Shown: positions 54,470 through 64,000 of the stretch, in pieces
Position numbering within the stretch: position 1 is the stretch's first letter
Layout: every line of letters begins with the position of its first letter
Assembly (NCBI RefSeq): GCF_040183065.1
Contig: NC_091117.1
Location: 119,714,726 to 119,778,725, forward strand
Reading direction: 5' to 3'
DNA length: 64,000 bases
Origin: Periplaneta americana
Taxonomy: Eukaryota > Arthropoda > Insecta > Blattodea > Blattidae
Notes under the pieces: model-generated
What the model was told of the DNA's origin: nothing
Database searches by the model: none
The model's input: the letters and a program-made list of their open reading frames with translations, nothing else
Program-made: the position numbers and the translations under genes

Positions 54470-56850
54470 GAGGGAAGTACTTCTGTTTCCTACATTTCCT
54501 GATGGTTGAGGCTAGCCGCAAGCAAAGTTTTTTTTATTGGTTCTTTTGAATGGATAACCGTCTTTATGTTCTCGATTACTCTGTGATGTCTTCTCGGTCG
54601 GGACCTCTCCGTAGATCAGCTATCCTGCTGCGTGCGTGGGTTCGATGTGCATCACATCTGAGATTTGATCGACTGCAAACGAGCGTTCACCGTGCATCGT
54701 AGTGAGAAGACCTGGTCCGCATGCTGGTAGTGATATTTTCGTCGAGCCATCTTGGTTGCATGAGTACGTTTCCTAAGCGCAGAATGACATTGTTGTTTTT
54801 TTTTTTTACATTTTATCTGCTCTGTCGTCATCAAGTACGGTATCCTATATGTGAGAAGTGTGGATCCGCCGGCTGGACTTGGGAGAAAGTTGAGTAATTA
54901 TATTCATTTGCTCCATTTTGTAAATCAAGATTTTTACCCCCAAGAGGGATATGTGTACGCTCCATGTTACACAATCTGGTTTTGTGTGAAGGAGCTTAGT
55001 CTGCTTGGGTTTGTTGTGAATTTATTGTTATATTTTTTATTTATTAAGGAGGGTGTGACTCTAATTACTTTAACCTGTATATTTAATTAATATTAGATTT
55101 TTAGCCTTAATTTCACTCCTCCTTCCCTTGCTAGAGAGTGGAGTTATTTTAGGAATATCTTTTGTCATGTTTGGTTGGTTATCCATCTCTTAATGGAGGA
55201 AGGGAAAGGGAGAAGTTTTGATCTGTGTTTGTTACTCCTTTCTTTTGGGCCCTATTTGTTAATTATTATTAAAGTGGCCTTGAACTAAATACTGTTTATG
55301 TTGTTTATATATTGTTATCGCAAGACAAACAAATGGTTTTCCATCTTTCGTTCCTGATTTTCCTCAACACATACTTCGATCCATGGATGGATATGGGTAC
55401 CTGTACCTTCACAGATGTTCAAAGATAAAAACCATAAAACTATCGACCTAGTAAGCCTAGTTGCGCAACAAGGTATCACGGAAGGAGATAACTAAAATGA
55501 AAACTCCCGATTCAGAATGAAGACCATAATTCCTAAATATGTTAAGAAAAGGGAAGATGCTGTATTTTTTCATCAAACCTTAAAAAAGAAAAGAAAGAAA
55601 ATGTATGACTGCAATGGACCAAAATCATTTGCGGACAAAACTCAAGTTATGAAGAAACAATACGTGGACGAAACAGATCGTGGACGAATTGTCCGACGGT
55701 GGACCAAATTGTTGTGGACGAAATGTCCAAAGGAGCTATATGTCACTGAATGAAATGTATTGGACGTATTCTCTGTGAATTCTGCTTCAATCGGATAATA
55801 GTTGTGTTGAACGTGATCGTAGAATGATATTTTCATTTCCCTCAACTTTACACATATTATTCCACCAACTCTCTCCGCTTAACATATCCTTTCTCTCGTT
55901 TCACATCATCAAGAAAATTTGACATATTATGTTACATACGTTCCCTGTGATATTAGATGAAGGTACCAAGAACTTTCTCTCTGTAATATTCACGACCATG
56001 GACCCTTGAACAACGTTCGGGATGCCTAATGCGAGATTGAATTACTAGTAGGGGTCAACTTTGAATCCAGTTATTGTTACAAACTTACACTGAAAACTCA
56101 AGCCCAGTTATGCTTACCGACCACCTTGGAATGAAGTTGAGTAATTTCTATTGGACAATTTATAATCTAGAGACAAAAACATACAGATTAGAGAACTTCA
56201 GTTAGCACTTTTCACGAATTAAAAAAATAGTGGACACGTTTGAAATTGATAAGCTTAAAAAGTACAGTACATGTCACGAAAATGACAATAATTTTACATT
56301 TTGTGTATTATACATTCGCAATAATTCAGTTATTTTAGCATGCTGAAAATTATACTGTTCCACAGTTTATATTTTTGAAGTACTGTTCAATAGATATAAC
56401 ATAATTTCTTATTATTTATTATTCACCAAAATAAAAAGATCAGCTTTTGTTTTGTGGATTGCTTATGAAAGGCATTTAGGCATTTAGGACTATGATATTA
56501 CCAAATAAGACTTTGAAATTTATTTGTAAATTGTACTATTTAAACGCATAACTGTAATAATTTTGCACTACTTCATATAGAATAACTTTACGCAAATTCC
56601 AATAACGTATAGTATTATTTTTCTATGTAAATTTGAAAGTAATATACGTATATGATGGTGTTAGACATCTTTCAGTGATTCATTCACGCATAAAATTGTG
56701 TTTACAACAAGAAGTGCCAATTCCTGAAAAATTAAGCACACTCATCTCTCCTTCCTCCCCTGATCTGGTGTAATTTTGTCAGTTCGCAATGAAAAAGAAA
56801 TAATTATGTATGCTACAATTAATTTCTCCGTTACAGTAAGAATCTGGGAA
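54470..56850. other. no gene recognised
   Basis: Short frames at 54652-54834, 54851-55090 and 55517-55753 show no domain. No inverted repeats were found by eye. Confidence 0.5.
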
Positions 56851-56853
56851 CGT

Positions 56854-56856
<3 letters not shown>

Positions 56857-56908
<52 letters not shown>

Positions 56909-56973
56909 GTCGTCGTCGTCATCATTATCATCATCTTCATTATCATCATCATTATCATCATCATCATCATCAT
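56857..56973. repeat. (CAT)n microsatellite with interruptions
   Basis: Runs of CAT, then CGT, then CAT again. The long His-only and Met-only frames across it are artefacts of the repeat. Confidence 0.97.
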
Positions 56974-57009
56974 TTCTCACAAATTACCAATTTGTAGATA
57001 TGTTTTAGT

Positions 57010-57285
57010 CTCGTGCAACAATCTGGTCTTTTAGGTCCCTTTGGTGTGAAAGAGATCATTCTAGAGACATTATGTGGCCAATTAGATTTGTAATCGTTAA
57101 TTCTGTTTTCAACAGATTCAACCTTCAATCTTCTAATGTCTTCATTGCTTTTTAAATCCGAAAAAGTATATTCTGTTATACTTTCGAAAAAATTTCGTTT
57201 GAAATCTTTTAAATCTTTGTTTGTTCATTTGAGAGTCCAAATTTCATTACCACATAAAAGTACAGGAACGGTAAAAGTGTTATAC
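57010..57285 (-). pseudogene. LINE reverse-transcriptase C-terminal fragment
   Basis: The minus-strand frame from 57285 reads YNTFTVPVLLCGNEIWTLK, stop, TNKDLKDFKRNFFESITEYT, DLKSNEDIRRLKVESVENRI and NDYKSNWPHNVSRMISFTPK, then GPKRPD. This is the PVLLYGSExWTL...IxELxVxxVxxxxxxYxxxWxxHVxRM region of a LINE. It stops exactly where the TA-flanked element at 57288 begins, so that element may have interrupted it. Confidence 0.8.
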
Positions 57286-57287
57286 TA

Positions 57288-58198
57288 CAGGATGTACCAA
57301 AAGTTTAAGGAAGCCCCTTGAAAAGTGGTTTCACTCCTGGCTTTATATTTATGTGAAATCTCCTGAACGTTATACAGGGAACAAATACAGTACTTGTGAA
57401 AAATGAAGTTTTCATTTAAATTCAATCTTTCTATCTTTCAGAGTCTGGATTATATAACAATTTTTCTGTTATGAAAACTTATTGCAAAATTAAATTTTTT
57501 GTAGGAAAAAATAATTATTCCAGAATGAATGTATGAATGAATTCTACGATAGAATTATACATCCCTGAAATGTATCTTGTTCGAGTATCACATTTTATTT
57601 TTAAAAATTATGATACCTCGTTCACACGTTGTAATTCAGATTTTTTCTTTCTTTGTTTAGGAACAATTGCCAGTTTCTAAAACTCTCTTGAGTTTGAAAT
57701 TCCTAGAAAATTGATCAAGGAACGCCACTGACATTTACATCATAACATTGGGAGTTGGTAGAAACTTGCCAATAAGCTTATTTCCTTTGTTTTTGGTAAA
57801 AAGTTGTGGAGTTTGTTACAAGTGTGGAAAGGTTAGATTTATTACTTGAAAAAAGTGAAAATGGGTCAAAATTCACTGAGTATGGACATGAAGTGACAGA
57901 TTATTGTAATGTGGAAGAATTACTTGAGATAATATTATCTAACTCTATCCCAAAATGCATTGATATAAGTATTTCAGTTCTGGAGTACATAACTTTTGCC
58001 TACAAAAGTGTAATTTTTTTAATAAATTTTCATATCAGAAAAATTGTTATATAATACACAATTTGAAAGATAGAGCGATTGGGCTTAAAATAAAAACTTT
58101 ATTTTTCACAGGTAATTGTTCCCTGTTTCACATAAGTTTAAAGTCGGGAGTGAAACATCTCTTTTGAAGGAGTGTCCTTAAACTTCCGGTAGAGCCAG
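57288..58198. mobile_element. 911-bp mariner-like non-autonomous element
   Basis: The left end CAGGATGTACCAAAAGTTTA, AGGAAGCCCCTTGAAAAG pairs with the complement of the right end (CTTTTGAAGGAGTGTCCTTA, AACTTCCGGTAGAGCCAG). Pairing continues inward for about 160 bases, including GTTTCACTCC(T/C)GGCTTTA and CAGGGAACAA. TA flanks both ends (57286-57287, 58199-58200). An 82-codon frame at 57806-58054 has no recognisable domain. Confidence 0.85.
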
Positions 58199-58479
58199 TA
58201 TTCTCACTCGAAAGGATATCTGTATTAAATTATATTTTAGAGTATTATTCATTATTTCTATATTTTGTGCGAAGTTTGTTATTTTCTTGTTTATGTCTTT
58301 GTCATTATCATTATGTATGATGTATGATATTTACAATTTGATACTTGCTCCAAATATTTCTCGCTATTAATTATTATTTTGCTACTTATTGAATCTTACC
58401 CTATAAATGCCATTGTTATGAATTTGTTGTATGGATAATTCCATTGTAAAATATCTTTATATATAACCGTACTGGGTTC

Positions 58480-58858
58480 CTTCCCGGCGGGGTCAGAATT
58501 TTTTCTTGTAAAATTTCTACCTCGGGATTAGGAGAGATGGAGTTGCACAACTCCTAATCACTAAATTGTGCACCAATATGCCTGGGTTAAATCCCAAATC
58601 TCTCCGTAGTGCATATAAAGGGAAGGCATAGGTCACTGTTGATAGTGATTCGTCCGTCGGATGGGGACGTTAAGCATGGCGGCCCCCTTGGTGCTATTCG
58701 ACAGGAGTACACTACGTGCCGGCACCGGTTTCCCCTTCTCCCTTCCTCAACTTCATCATCATCCTCACCCATTCCTTACATTACACTTACACGAAAACTT
58801 CATGCATAACGTGGCCCGCTGATGTGGTGTGCAATTTTAAAATGGGTCACAGTCCTGC
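58480..58858 (+). repeat. GC-rich dispersed repeat
   Basis: GGGTTCCTTCCCGGCGGGGT, TCTACCTCGGGATTAGGAGA, GATGGGGACGTTAAGCATGG, GGCCCCCTTGGTGCTATTCG and GTGCCGGCACCGGTTTCCCC, then a CT-rich region with CATCATCATC. I recall similar sequence as a widely dispersed insect repeat, probably a LINE 3' region. I cannot name the family. Confidence 0.55.
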
Positions 58859-58859
58859 C

Positions 58860-59116
58860 TGTCCACACTTGTGGAGTAACGGCTAGAACGTCTGGTCGTG
58901 AAACCAGGTGGCCCGGGTTCGATTCCCGGTTGGGGCAAGTTACCTGGTTGAGGTTTTTTCCGGGGTTTTCCCTCAACCTAATATGAGCAAATGCTGGGTA
59001 ACTTTAGGTGCTGTACCCCGGACTCATTTCACCGGCATTATCACCTTCATCTCATTCAGACGCTAAATAACCTAAGGTGTTGATAAAGCATCGTAAAATA
59101 ATCTACTAAAGAAGAA
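58860..59116 (+). mobile_element. tRNA-headed SINE, family B
   Basis: GTCCACACTTGTGGAGTAAC, box B-like GGGTTCGATTCCCGG, CCGGGGTTTTCCCTCAACCT and CGTAAAATAATCTACTAAAG. It is flanked by GTCACAGTCCTGCC (58846-58859) and GTCACAATCCTCCC (59117-59130), a 12 of 14 match consistent with a target duplication. It is the best-preserved copy of this family here. Confidence 0.9.
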
Positions 59117-59299
59117 GTCACAATCCTCCCATCTATCCACAGTATGCCAAAGGTGAATCACGCAAAGTGAAGTGGGTAGGCATTAGAGACACACACACAC
59201 ACAGCTTTATATATTCTGCATTGAAAATCTTTCTGTCTGTAAATTATCTTCTGAATATGCAATGACACTTGGTCATCCGAAAAAAGTGGACTGTTTAAT

Positions 59300-59440
59300 T
59301 TTGTCTAATTTGCTGAGCAATTCTTAATGAATAGACATGGTTCCATTTGTGTTTCATTTCGTTCATGTAAATATGAACTAGAATTGGTGGTAAAGAGCAG
59401 CCCTGTCGAACTCCATTATTAATATAAGTATGAGGATATT
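59300..59440 (-). pseudogene. LINE reverse-transcriptase motif B fragment
   Basis: The minus-strand frame contains NNGVRQGCSLPPILVHIYMN, then EMKHKWNHVYSLRIAQQIRQ. GVRQGCSLSPxLFxIYxNE is reverse-transcriptase motif B. About 40 codons survive. Confidence 0.65.
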
Positions 59441-59449
59441 CTACCTACG

Positions 59450-60514
59450 TAATTTCGTTAATTTTTTTTCCTATACTTCCTTTGTTCCTTTCTTTCTGTC
59501 TTAATCGGCTTAATCTCCCCCTTTTCCGTCTTTCACGCCACTGCTGGTAAAAAAGGGAGAATTTACTGAATCACACACTAGACATCTCAGATTGCGGTCC
59601 TCCCTGGTCATGGGATTAGCATGGCACAGAGCCATCGCAGACACATTATAGTGCAATCATACAACGGACAAGCACCAAGCCCCTTGTACAGAAGATAAAA
59701 TTCTTCCATTTCATCTTATATAAGAAACAAAATTTAAAAAAAAAAAAGAAAGAATCATTAGACTATAGTCGATGTAGACTAAATTTCTATTGTATGCTTC
59801 AGCTCCAAAAGAAGTCCTGCTAATTATTAACTACAACCATGTTTTATTGACGTCATTATCTATCGAACAGTTTAAAAGAATCGCAGTATGCATACGGACA
59901 GACAGATAGAAGGTGAAAATATGTATTTCCAGAAAATTTTCGAAATAAGTATACTTTTATACTTTTTTTCAGTATCAGAACACTTTGACTAGTGAGAAAT
60001 GAATTAATTGAAATTTATAGAGAAAAAGGATAACAAATTGAAAGTCTCTTGGGAAAGAATTGTGACGGACGTCTTGAAGTTCTCTTTTTTATTGTTACAT
60101 GTTGATAATAATAATGATGATACTTAGTAATTAGGTATGTGACGTGACGTATAACTACTTTAAATGTATTCCAGTCTGTAAAGAAGCGTGCCTAAAAATA
60201 GAAAATATGGAATACATGAAACCACTTCACTTTCCTTTGTTACTAGCACTTTATTAATTATTCATAGACTTTCGGCAGTAAACGCTAGATAAGGGCCACT
60301 TCTGCGAAGCGATTGCTCTATACAAACACGTGAAATTAGCCAGAAACATGCGTGTTGCATGGATTTGACCTACATTCGTGTACTTTTCCAACATTCCAAT
60401 GTTGTATGCCCTGCTGCACGATACGACTTTTCGATTGCTACATTTATTTTCAAGTGTTCTACATTCTCACATCTTCTATGACCGTTTTGTTACACTCTGC
60501 TATGGATTTTTCAG
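59450..60514. other. no gene recognised
   Basis: AT-rich sequence with no recognisable frame or repeat. Confidence 0.55.
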
Positions 60515-61507
60515 TAGGGTGACCAGACGTCCTCTTTTGTTCGGACATGTCCTCCATCTTAGGACTTTGTCCGGGGTCCAGGCGGTTTTTTTAAATCAAG
60601 AAATGTTCTCTTTTTTGTAATTTGTATGCCTGATATTTTGAAATTACCTGTTTTGACGCTTTTTTCAAGTAATTTTTCTGTAGGTGGTAGGAGCATCGAC
60701 GGAATAATATACCCTTTGCCAACGATCATAATTCTTTTTGCTTACAAAGTAATATTAAATTCACATTTTCTGCAAATTTTAAATGTATTTTGATAATAAA
60801 TAATTGTAGTTCTCTTGCTTTCATGTAGTTAACTGTAAAATCCTTTTATATTATTAAGTTGTATCATAAGTATAGTGTAATAAAATATATATTGACATAA
60901 TTTTAAGTATAAAGTATACCTAAGCGTTAATCTAAATAAATATTTTCTGTCCTCTTTAATAATAGTTTCCTTGACTTTCAGATGAATCCTCTAGATTCAA
61001 AACCCCCTAAAGACCATTTTGTTCATAATTGAGTTATGTCCAGATATTGCTTGCTAAGAATGAATTCTAATGATTTCTATAATGTGAATTCAAAAAGCCA
61101 CTAAATTTAAAGCAAAAGATTTGTTAAAAGTCATTGTTATGTTGAAAATTCCGTCTATTTGAAACCAATTACTGTCAAAATTCTTCAATTTGAGAAAGTG
61201 GATATAGGATATTTCGAATCTATAGGATTCAAATGTAGCTAACTGTAAAATTATTATTATCAAGTTTTACCATAATTATTTTGTACTATTAATATATACT
61301 TTTAAGTAAGATATAATCCTAAATCTGTACCGTAAATATTTTGTAAGAAAATACGAGTAGATATTGACGTAATTTTTAGTATAAATTAATATAGACCTAA
61401 ACGTAAATATAAGTACAGTACGTATTTTCTGTCCTCTTTTTTCGAACAATGTCTCCTTTTTGAAGCTTTGTGTCCTCTTTTCTATCGATGTGAATCTGGT
61501 CACCCTA
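60515..61507. mobile_element. 993-bp hAT-like element with 8-bp duplication
   Basis: The left end TAGGGTGACCAGACGTCCTC pairs with the right end, whose complement is TAGGGTGACCAGATTCACAT. The flanks are TTTTTCAG (60507-60514) and CTTTTCAG (61508-61515), 7 of 8 identical. Both ends carry TCCTCTTTT blocks. TAGGGTGACCAGA ends and an 8-bp duplication are typical hAT features. The interior is AT-rich and non-coding, with an internal direct repeat (about 60825-60960 and 61230-61445) ending in TATTTTCTGTCCTCTTT. Confidence 0.85.
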
Positions 61508-61519
61508 CTTTTCAGTAAC

Positions 61520-61955
61520 ATTAAACACTTCATATTATTCAACTACTCCTTCTTTGTAGGAAAATATGCAATCCTCAATGTTCATACTCGATTCCATAAA
61601 TACAGCAACCAAAATCAGATTTGGGTTGCGAAAGAAAATATGTGTCTGACACAGTAATTCAGTGGATTAAGACGATCAGCCAATAATGGTAAGCTTGCGG
61701 GCTTAAGCCTCACATCATGCAAGTGGTTTAATGCCCGTGTTTTAGTGTGGGAATGAAATATAAGAAATGCTCTTTTTCGGTTATAGGTATATTACATTAG
61801 ATAAATAGTGATTCTCTCTATATATTAACTACTATTTTAATTGGTAACTAATAACGGAATGGCTAATTCTTAACAAACATGAAACACTATGTAATATAGT
61901 AATTCATTCATTTAGTGTTCTGCCCAAGGGCAAGTCTTTCACTGCAAACGCAGCT
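61520..61955. other. no gene recognised
   Basis: AT-rich spacer. Confidence 0.5.
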
Positions 61956-61959
61956 TTCC

Positions 61960-62500
61960 CCAGTCTTTCTTATTTTCTACCTCTCTCCGTTTCTTATGCA
62001 CTTTAATCTTCTTCCTCCTATTATCACTCCTGCCTTGTTCTGGAAACAGTTCTTTACTAAATCCTCCGAGTAGATGTTAAACAGAGTAGGTGATAAAGGA
62101 CAACCTTGACTTACTCCTCTCCCAATTTCACTTCCTTGTGACATTTCTCCTCCTATCCTGACTTTAACTCTTTGTTTCATACAAAGATTACTGAACAGTC
62201 TTCTCTCTTGGAATGTAGGCTTTCACGGCCGGCATTATATGGATCGATGTTATCGGGCTAAAGGGCCGTGGTCTGTTGGCGATCCATAGTCTTCTCTCTT
62301 TCCAATCCACACTAATTTTCCTTAGGATCCCCATCAATTTATTCCAATCCACTTTGTCAAAAGTCTCTTCCATGTCCACAAATACTACATACACTTCTTT
62401 ATTCTTCTTTAGATATCTTTCACCGATTGTCCGTAGCAGTCCAATTGCATCTCTCGTACCTTTTCCCTTCCTGAAGCCAAACTGCTCTTCTTCAACTGTT
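61960..62500 (-). pseudogene. LINE reverse transcriptase, motifs A-C region
   Basis: The minus-strand frame 62394-62188 reads MYVVFVDMEETFDKVDWNKL, MGILRKISVDWKERRLW (motif A, VDMExxFDxVDW, with both Asp present). After a 78-base insertion the frame 62180-61977 gives MKQRVKVRIGGEMSQGSEIG, RGVSQGCPLSPTLFNIYSED and LVKNCFQNKAGVIIGGRRLK with CIR (motif B). The YADD-type box that should follow at lower coordinates is missing. It is the same LINE family as 45905-46990, more complete but still a fragment. Confidence 0.9.
62210..62287. mobile_element. 78-bp insertion with 13-bp target duplication
   Basis: AGTCTTCTCTCTT occurs perfectly at 62197-62209 and 62288-62300, bracketing 78 bases that interrupt the LINE frame. 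The insert contains GTAGGCTTTCACGGCCGGC and GGGCCGTGGTCTGTTGGCG, so CACGGCC and GGCCGTG can pair as a stem. The LINE protein continues across it once it is removed. Confidence 0.85.
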
Positions 62501-62511
62501 CTTTCTTATAC

Positions 62512-62512
<1 letters not shown>

Positions 62513-62571
<59 letters not shown>

Positions 62572-62603
62572 CGTAATAATAATAATAATAATTAATAATA
62601 ACT
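62513..62603. repeat. (AAT)n microsatellite with interruptions
   Basis: AAT units interrupted by ACTCGT. Confidence 0.95.
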
Positions 62604-62721
62604 TTAAAAATAGAAGTGCAGGACATTGTATAAAATTATCCTGTCCTGTGAACTCTCTCCATACACACCGTTGTTTCATTCCCCTTACGAAAAAGAGTCT
62701 CAAATAATTGTTGCCCGAATA

Positions 62722-62777
62722 ATGCTGCTGCTGCTACTACTGCTACTACTACTACTACTAGTACTACTACTACTACC
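62722..62777. repeat. (CTG)n/(CTA)n microsatellite
   Basis: Four CTG units changing to CTA units, interrupted by CTAGTA. Confidence 0.93.
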
Positions 62778-62814
62778 ACAATTATACCCACTATTTTAGT
62801 TAGTTATTTAATGA

Positions 62815-63050
62815 CGATGTATCAAATACTAATTTATATAGCGTCGATACAATTGGTAGGGGCGAGATGGTATTTGGCGAAATGAGGTCGAGGACTCGCC
62901 TTGAACTACCTGACATTTGTCATACAGTTGGGGAAAATCTCAGGAAAAATGTAACCTCATTATGAACCCAAGTGGGAATCGAACCCACGCCCGAGCGCAG
63001 CTCTGGATCAGCAAGAAAACGCGCTGTTTTTGAGCTAGGCCGGTGGCCTA
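62815..63050 (-). mobile_element. tRNA-headed SINE, family D
   Basis: Minus-strand head CACCGGCCTAGCTCAAAAAC, box B-like GGTTCGATTCCCAC, then GATTTTCCCCAACTGTATGA, CAAATGTCAGGTAGTTCAAG and CTCATTTCGCCAAATACCAT. Confidence 0.85.
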
Positions 63051-63358
63051 TATCTGCTGTTAATACTACCACCACGAGTACAAATACTAACCTACTATTA
63101 TTTGTTAGAATCACGACTACAATCAATTGTAGGGAGTATTATTACCACCGCTATAACAGCTATCACTACAATCACTGCTACTACAACTACAGAGTGGAGT
63201 CAACCTGGGCTAGACCGGCGTCAGCGGAAAGTCTTAAGCGTAGTAACTGCAGCGCCATCACAATGATCAGACCTCTTGCTCGCGTACGTTTCGTGTTTGG
63301 TTACGTAAACACGTTGCAGCTGTATACTGTACATTTAGAGTGCAGTAGTGTGTGCATT
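63051..63358. other. ACTAC-rich low-complexity, then unknown
   Basis: Loose CTACTA/CACTAC repeats to about 63190, then unrecognised sequence leading to the transposase start. The long frame crossing from the SINE is an artefact. Confidence 0.5.
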
Positions 63359-64000
63359 ATGAAATACAGCCTTGAACAATGAGTGTTTATGTACGGTAAC
63401 TTTGTGAAATACGAATCTTGGAGAACAGTTGTAACAAACTTCCGACAGTCATTCCCTGATTCTCCAGAGTCTTCTAAATCAATTATTTACAATTTAGTGA
63501 AAAAAATTTCGTATAACTGGATAAGAAACGAACATGTGTGAAGCATGTTGTCACTGAGGAGATGTTAGATGAAATTGGCCACCGACTAAAGAGAAGTTCT
63601 ACGACATCATCCCGCCGTATAGCTCAGCAAGTAGGGATGTCACAGTCTTCAGTGATAAGAGGTACGAAACAATTAAAATTAAAACCTTACAAAATTCTTG
63701 TAGTTCAGAGTTTAACGAAACCCGATTATCAGAGCAGATTTAGATTTTGCATGTGGTTCCAACAGTCAGTGTATGATGGACTACTTGACCTCACCTTAAT
63801 TTTTTATTGTGACGAAGCATGGTTCCACCTCTGGTTACGTGAACACTCAAAACAATCGTTACTGGGACAGTGAAAATCCACACCGTTTTCATGAACAACC
63901 GCTACACGACATAAATTCCAGCCATTTCGGAGAAAGAACTGCGGCGAGTTGCTGGACATGTCTTCAGGAGATGTGCAGCCTGCACATCATTTCGAACATG
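63359..64000 (+). pseudogene. DUF4817/DDE_3-type transposase with a core deletion
   Basis: From the ATG at 63359: MKYSLEQ, TGA in place of the usual Cys codon, VFMYGNFVKYESWRTVVTNF, RQSFPDSPESSKSIIYNLVK. A frameshift leads to VKHVVTEEMLDEIGHRLKRS, SRRIAQQVGMSQSSVIRGTK, LKLKPYKILVVQSL, FCMWFQQSVYDG and LIFYCDEAWFHLW (first catalytic Asp). Frameshifted again: YVNTQNNRYWDSENPHRFHE and QPLHDI. The next codons jump to SEKELRRVAGHVFRRCAACT, which is the C-terminus of the family. About 100-120 codons carrying the second Asp and the third acidic residue are deleted. The reading runs to the window edge. Confidence 0.9.

Noticed and set aside
56776..56997. Long His-rich and Met-rich open frames
   Set aside because: They are translations of a CAT trinucleotide repeat on its two strands and have no independent support.
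62210..62287. Hammerhead ribozyme in the 78-bp insert
   Set aside because: The CACGGCC/GGCCGTG stem is present, but I do not find the conserved CUGAUGA and GAAA cores.
62972..63382. 136-codon frame starting MGIEPTPERSSG
   Set aside because: It begins inside the antisense tRNA-like head of a SINE and passes through low-complexity CTAC sequence. Its last residues only coincide with the transposase start.

Overview
The window reads as insect nuclear DNA. It is AT-rich, full of trinucleotide and dinucleotide microsatellites, and dominated by dispersed repeats. I found no convincing host protein-coding gene, no rRNA and no CRISPR array. Several repeat families, including tRNA-headed SINEs, non-LTR retrotransposons and DUF4817/DDE_3-type transposases, look like those I associate with cockroach and termite (Blattodea) genomes. 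Periplaneta is my best guess, but that is recognition of repeat style and not a search result. Nearly all protein-like sequence is decayed transposable-element coding sequence, so most entries are typed as pseudogenes.

Layout. 0-2.6 kb: a transposase N-terminal fragment, an unrecognised 104-residue open frame, and an 872-bp inverted-repeat element with an 8-bp target duplication and a FLYWCH finger. 2.6-6.5 kb is mostly silent apart from a 240-bp foldback. 6.5-7.5 kb: a LINE tail, then the GIY-YIG end of a Penelope-like element. 7.6-15.4 kb is nearly empty, with one MITE, one SINE and a GC-rich repeat. 15.4-20.3 kb: an antisense LINE with a SINE inserted in it, a DUF4817/DDE_3 transposase split by a LINE 3' end, a Helitron helicase relic and a long SINE. 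21.4 kb holds a hAT/CGGBP1-like domain. 24-28 kb is a 4.07-kb mariner-like shell carrying a jockey-type LINE whose 3' UTR has repeated hairpins. 28.9-30.0 kb is a second mariner-like element with clean TA flanks. 31.4-32.1 kb is a foldback made of two head-to-head transposon 5' ends. 32.6-33.5 kb is a LINE RNase H tail.

34.7-36.4 kb holds a near-complete mariner relic. 36.5-37.5 kb is a tandem and inverted array of four tRNA-like units. 40.5-43.2 kb is a 2.6-kb integrase-type (Ginger/KRBA2-like) DNA transposon with terminal inverted repeats, set in compound microsatellite. 44-47 kb is a nest of SINEs and LINEs inserted into one another. 47.2-48.3 kb holds another mariner that keeps its three catalytic Asp codons. 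48.5-50.1 kb is a TA-flanked element with repeated subterminal motifs. 50.5-51.7 kb is a LINE reverse transcriptase. 53.5-54.5 kb is a hAT copy reduced to its two protein ends. 57-64 kb holds further LINE, MITE, hAT and SINE copies, ending in a DUF4817/DDE_3 transposase that lost most of its core.

These elements do not form a pathway. The biology here is layered insertion: target duplications and interrupted open frames give relative ages in at least five places. The more unusual items are the KRBA2-like element, the tRNA-like palindromic array, the two elements with clustered subterminal motifs, the head-to-head foldback and the LINE 3' UTR hairpins.
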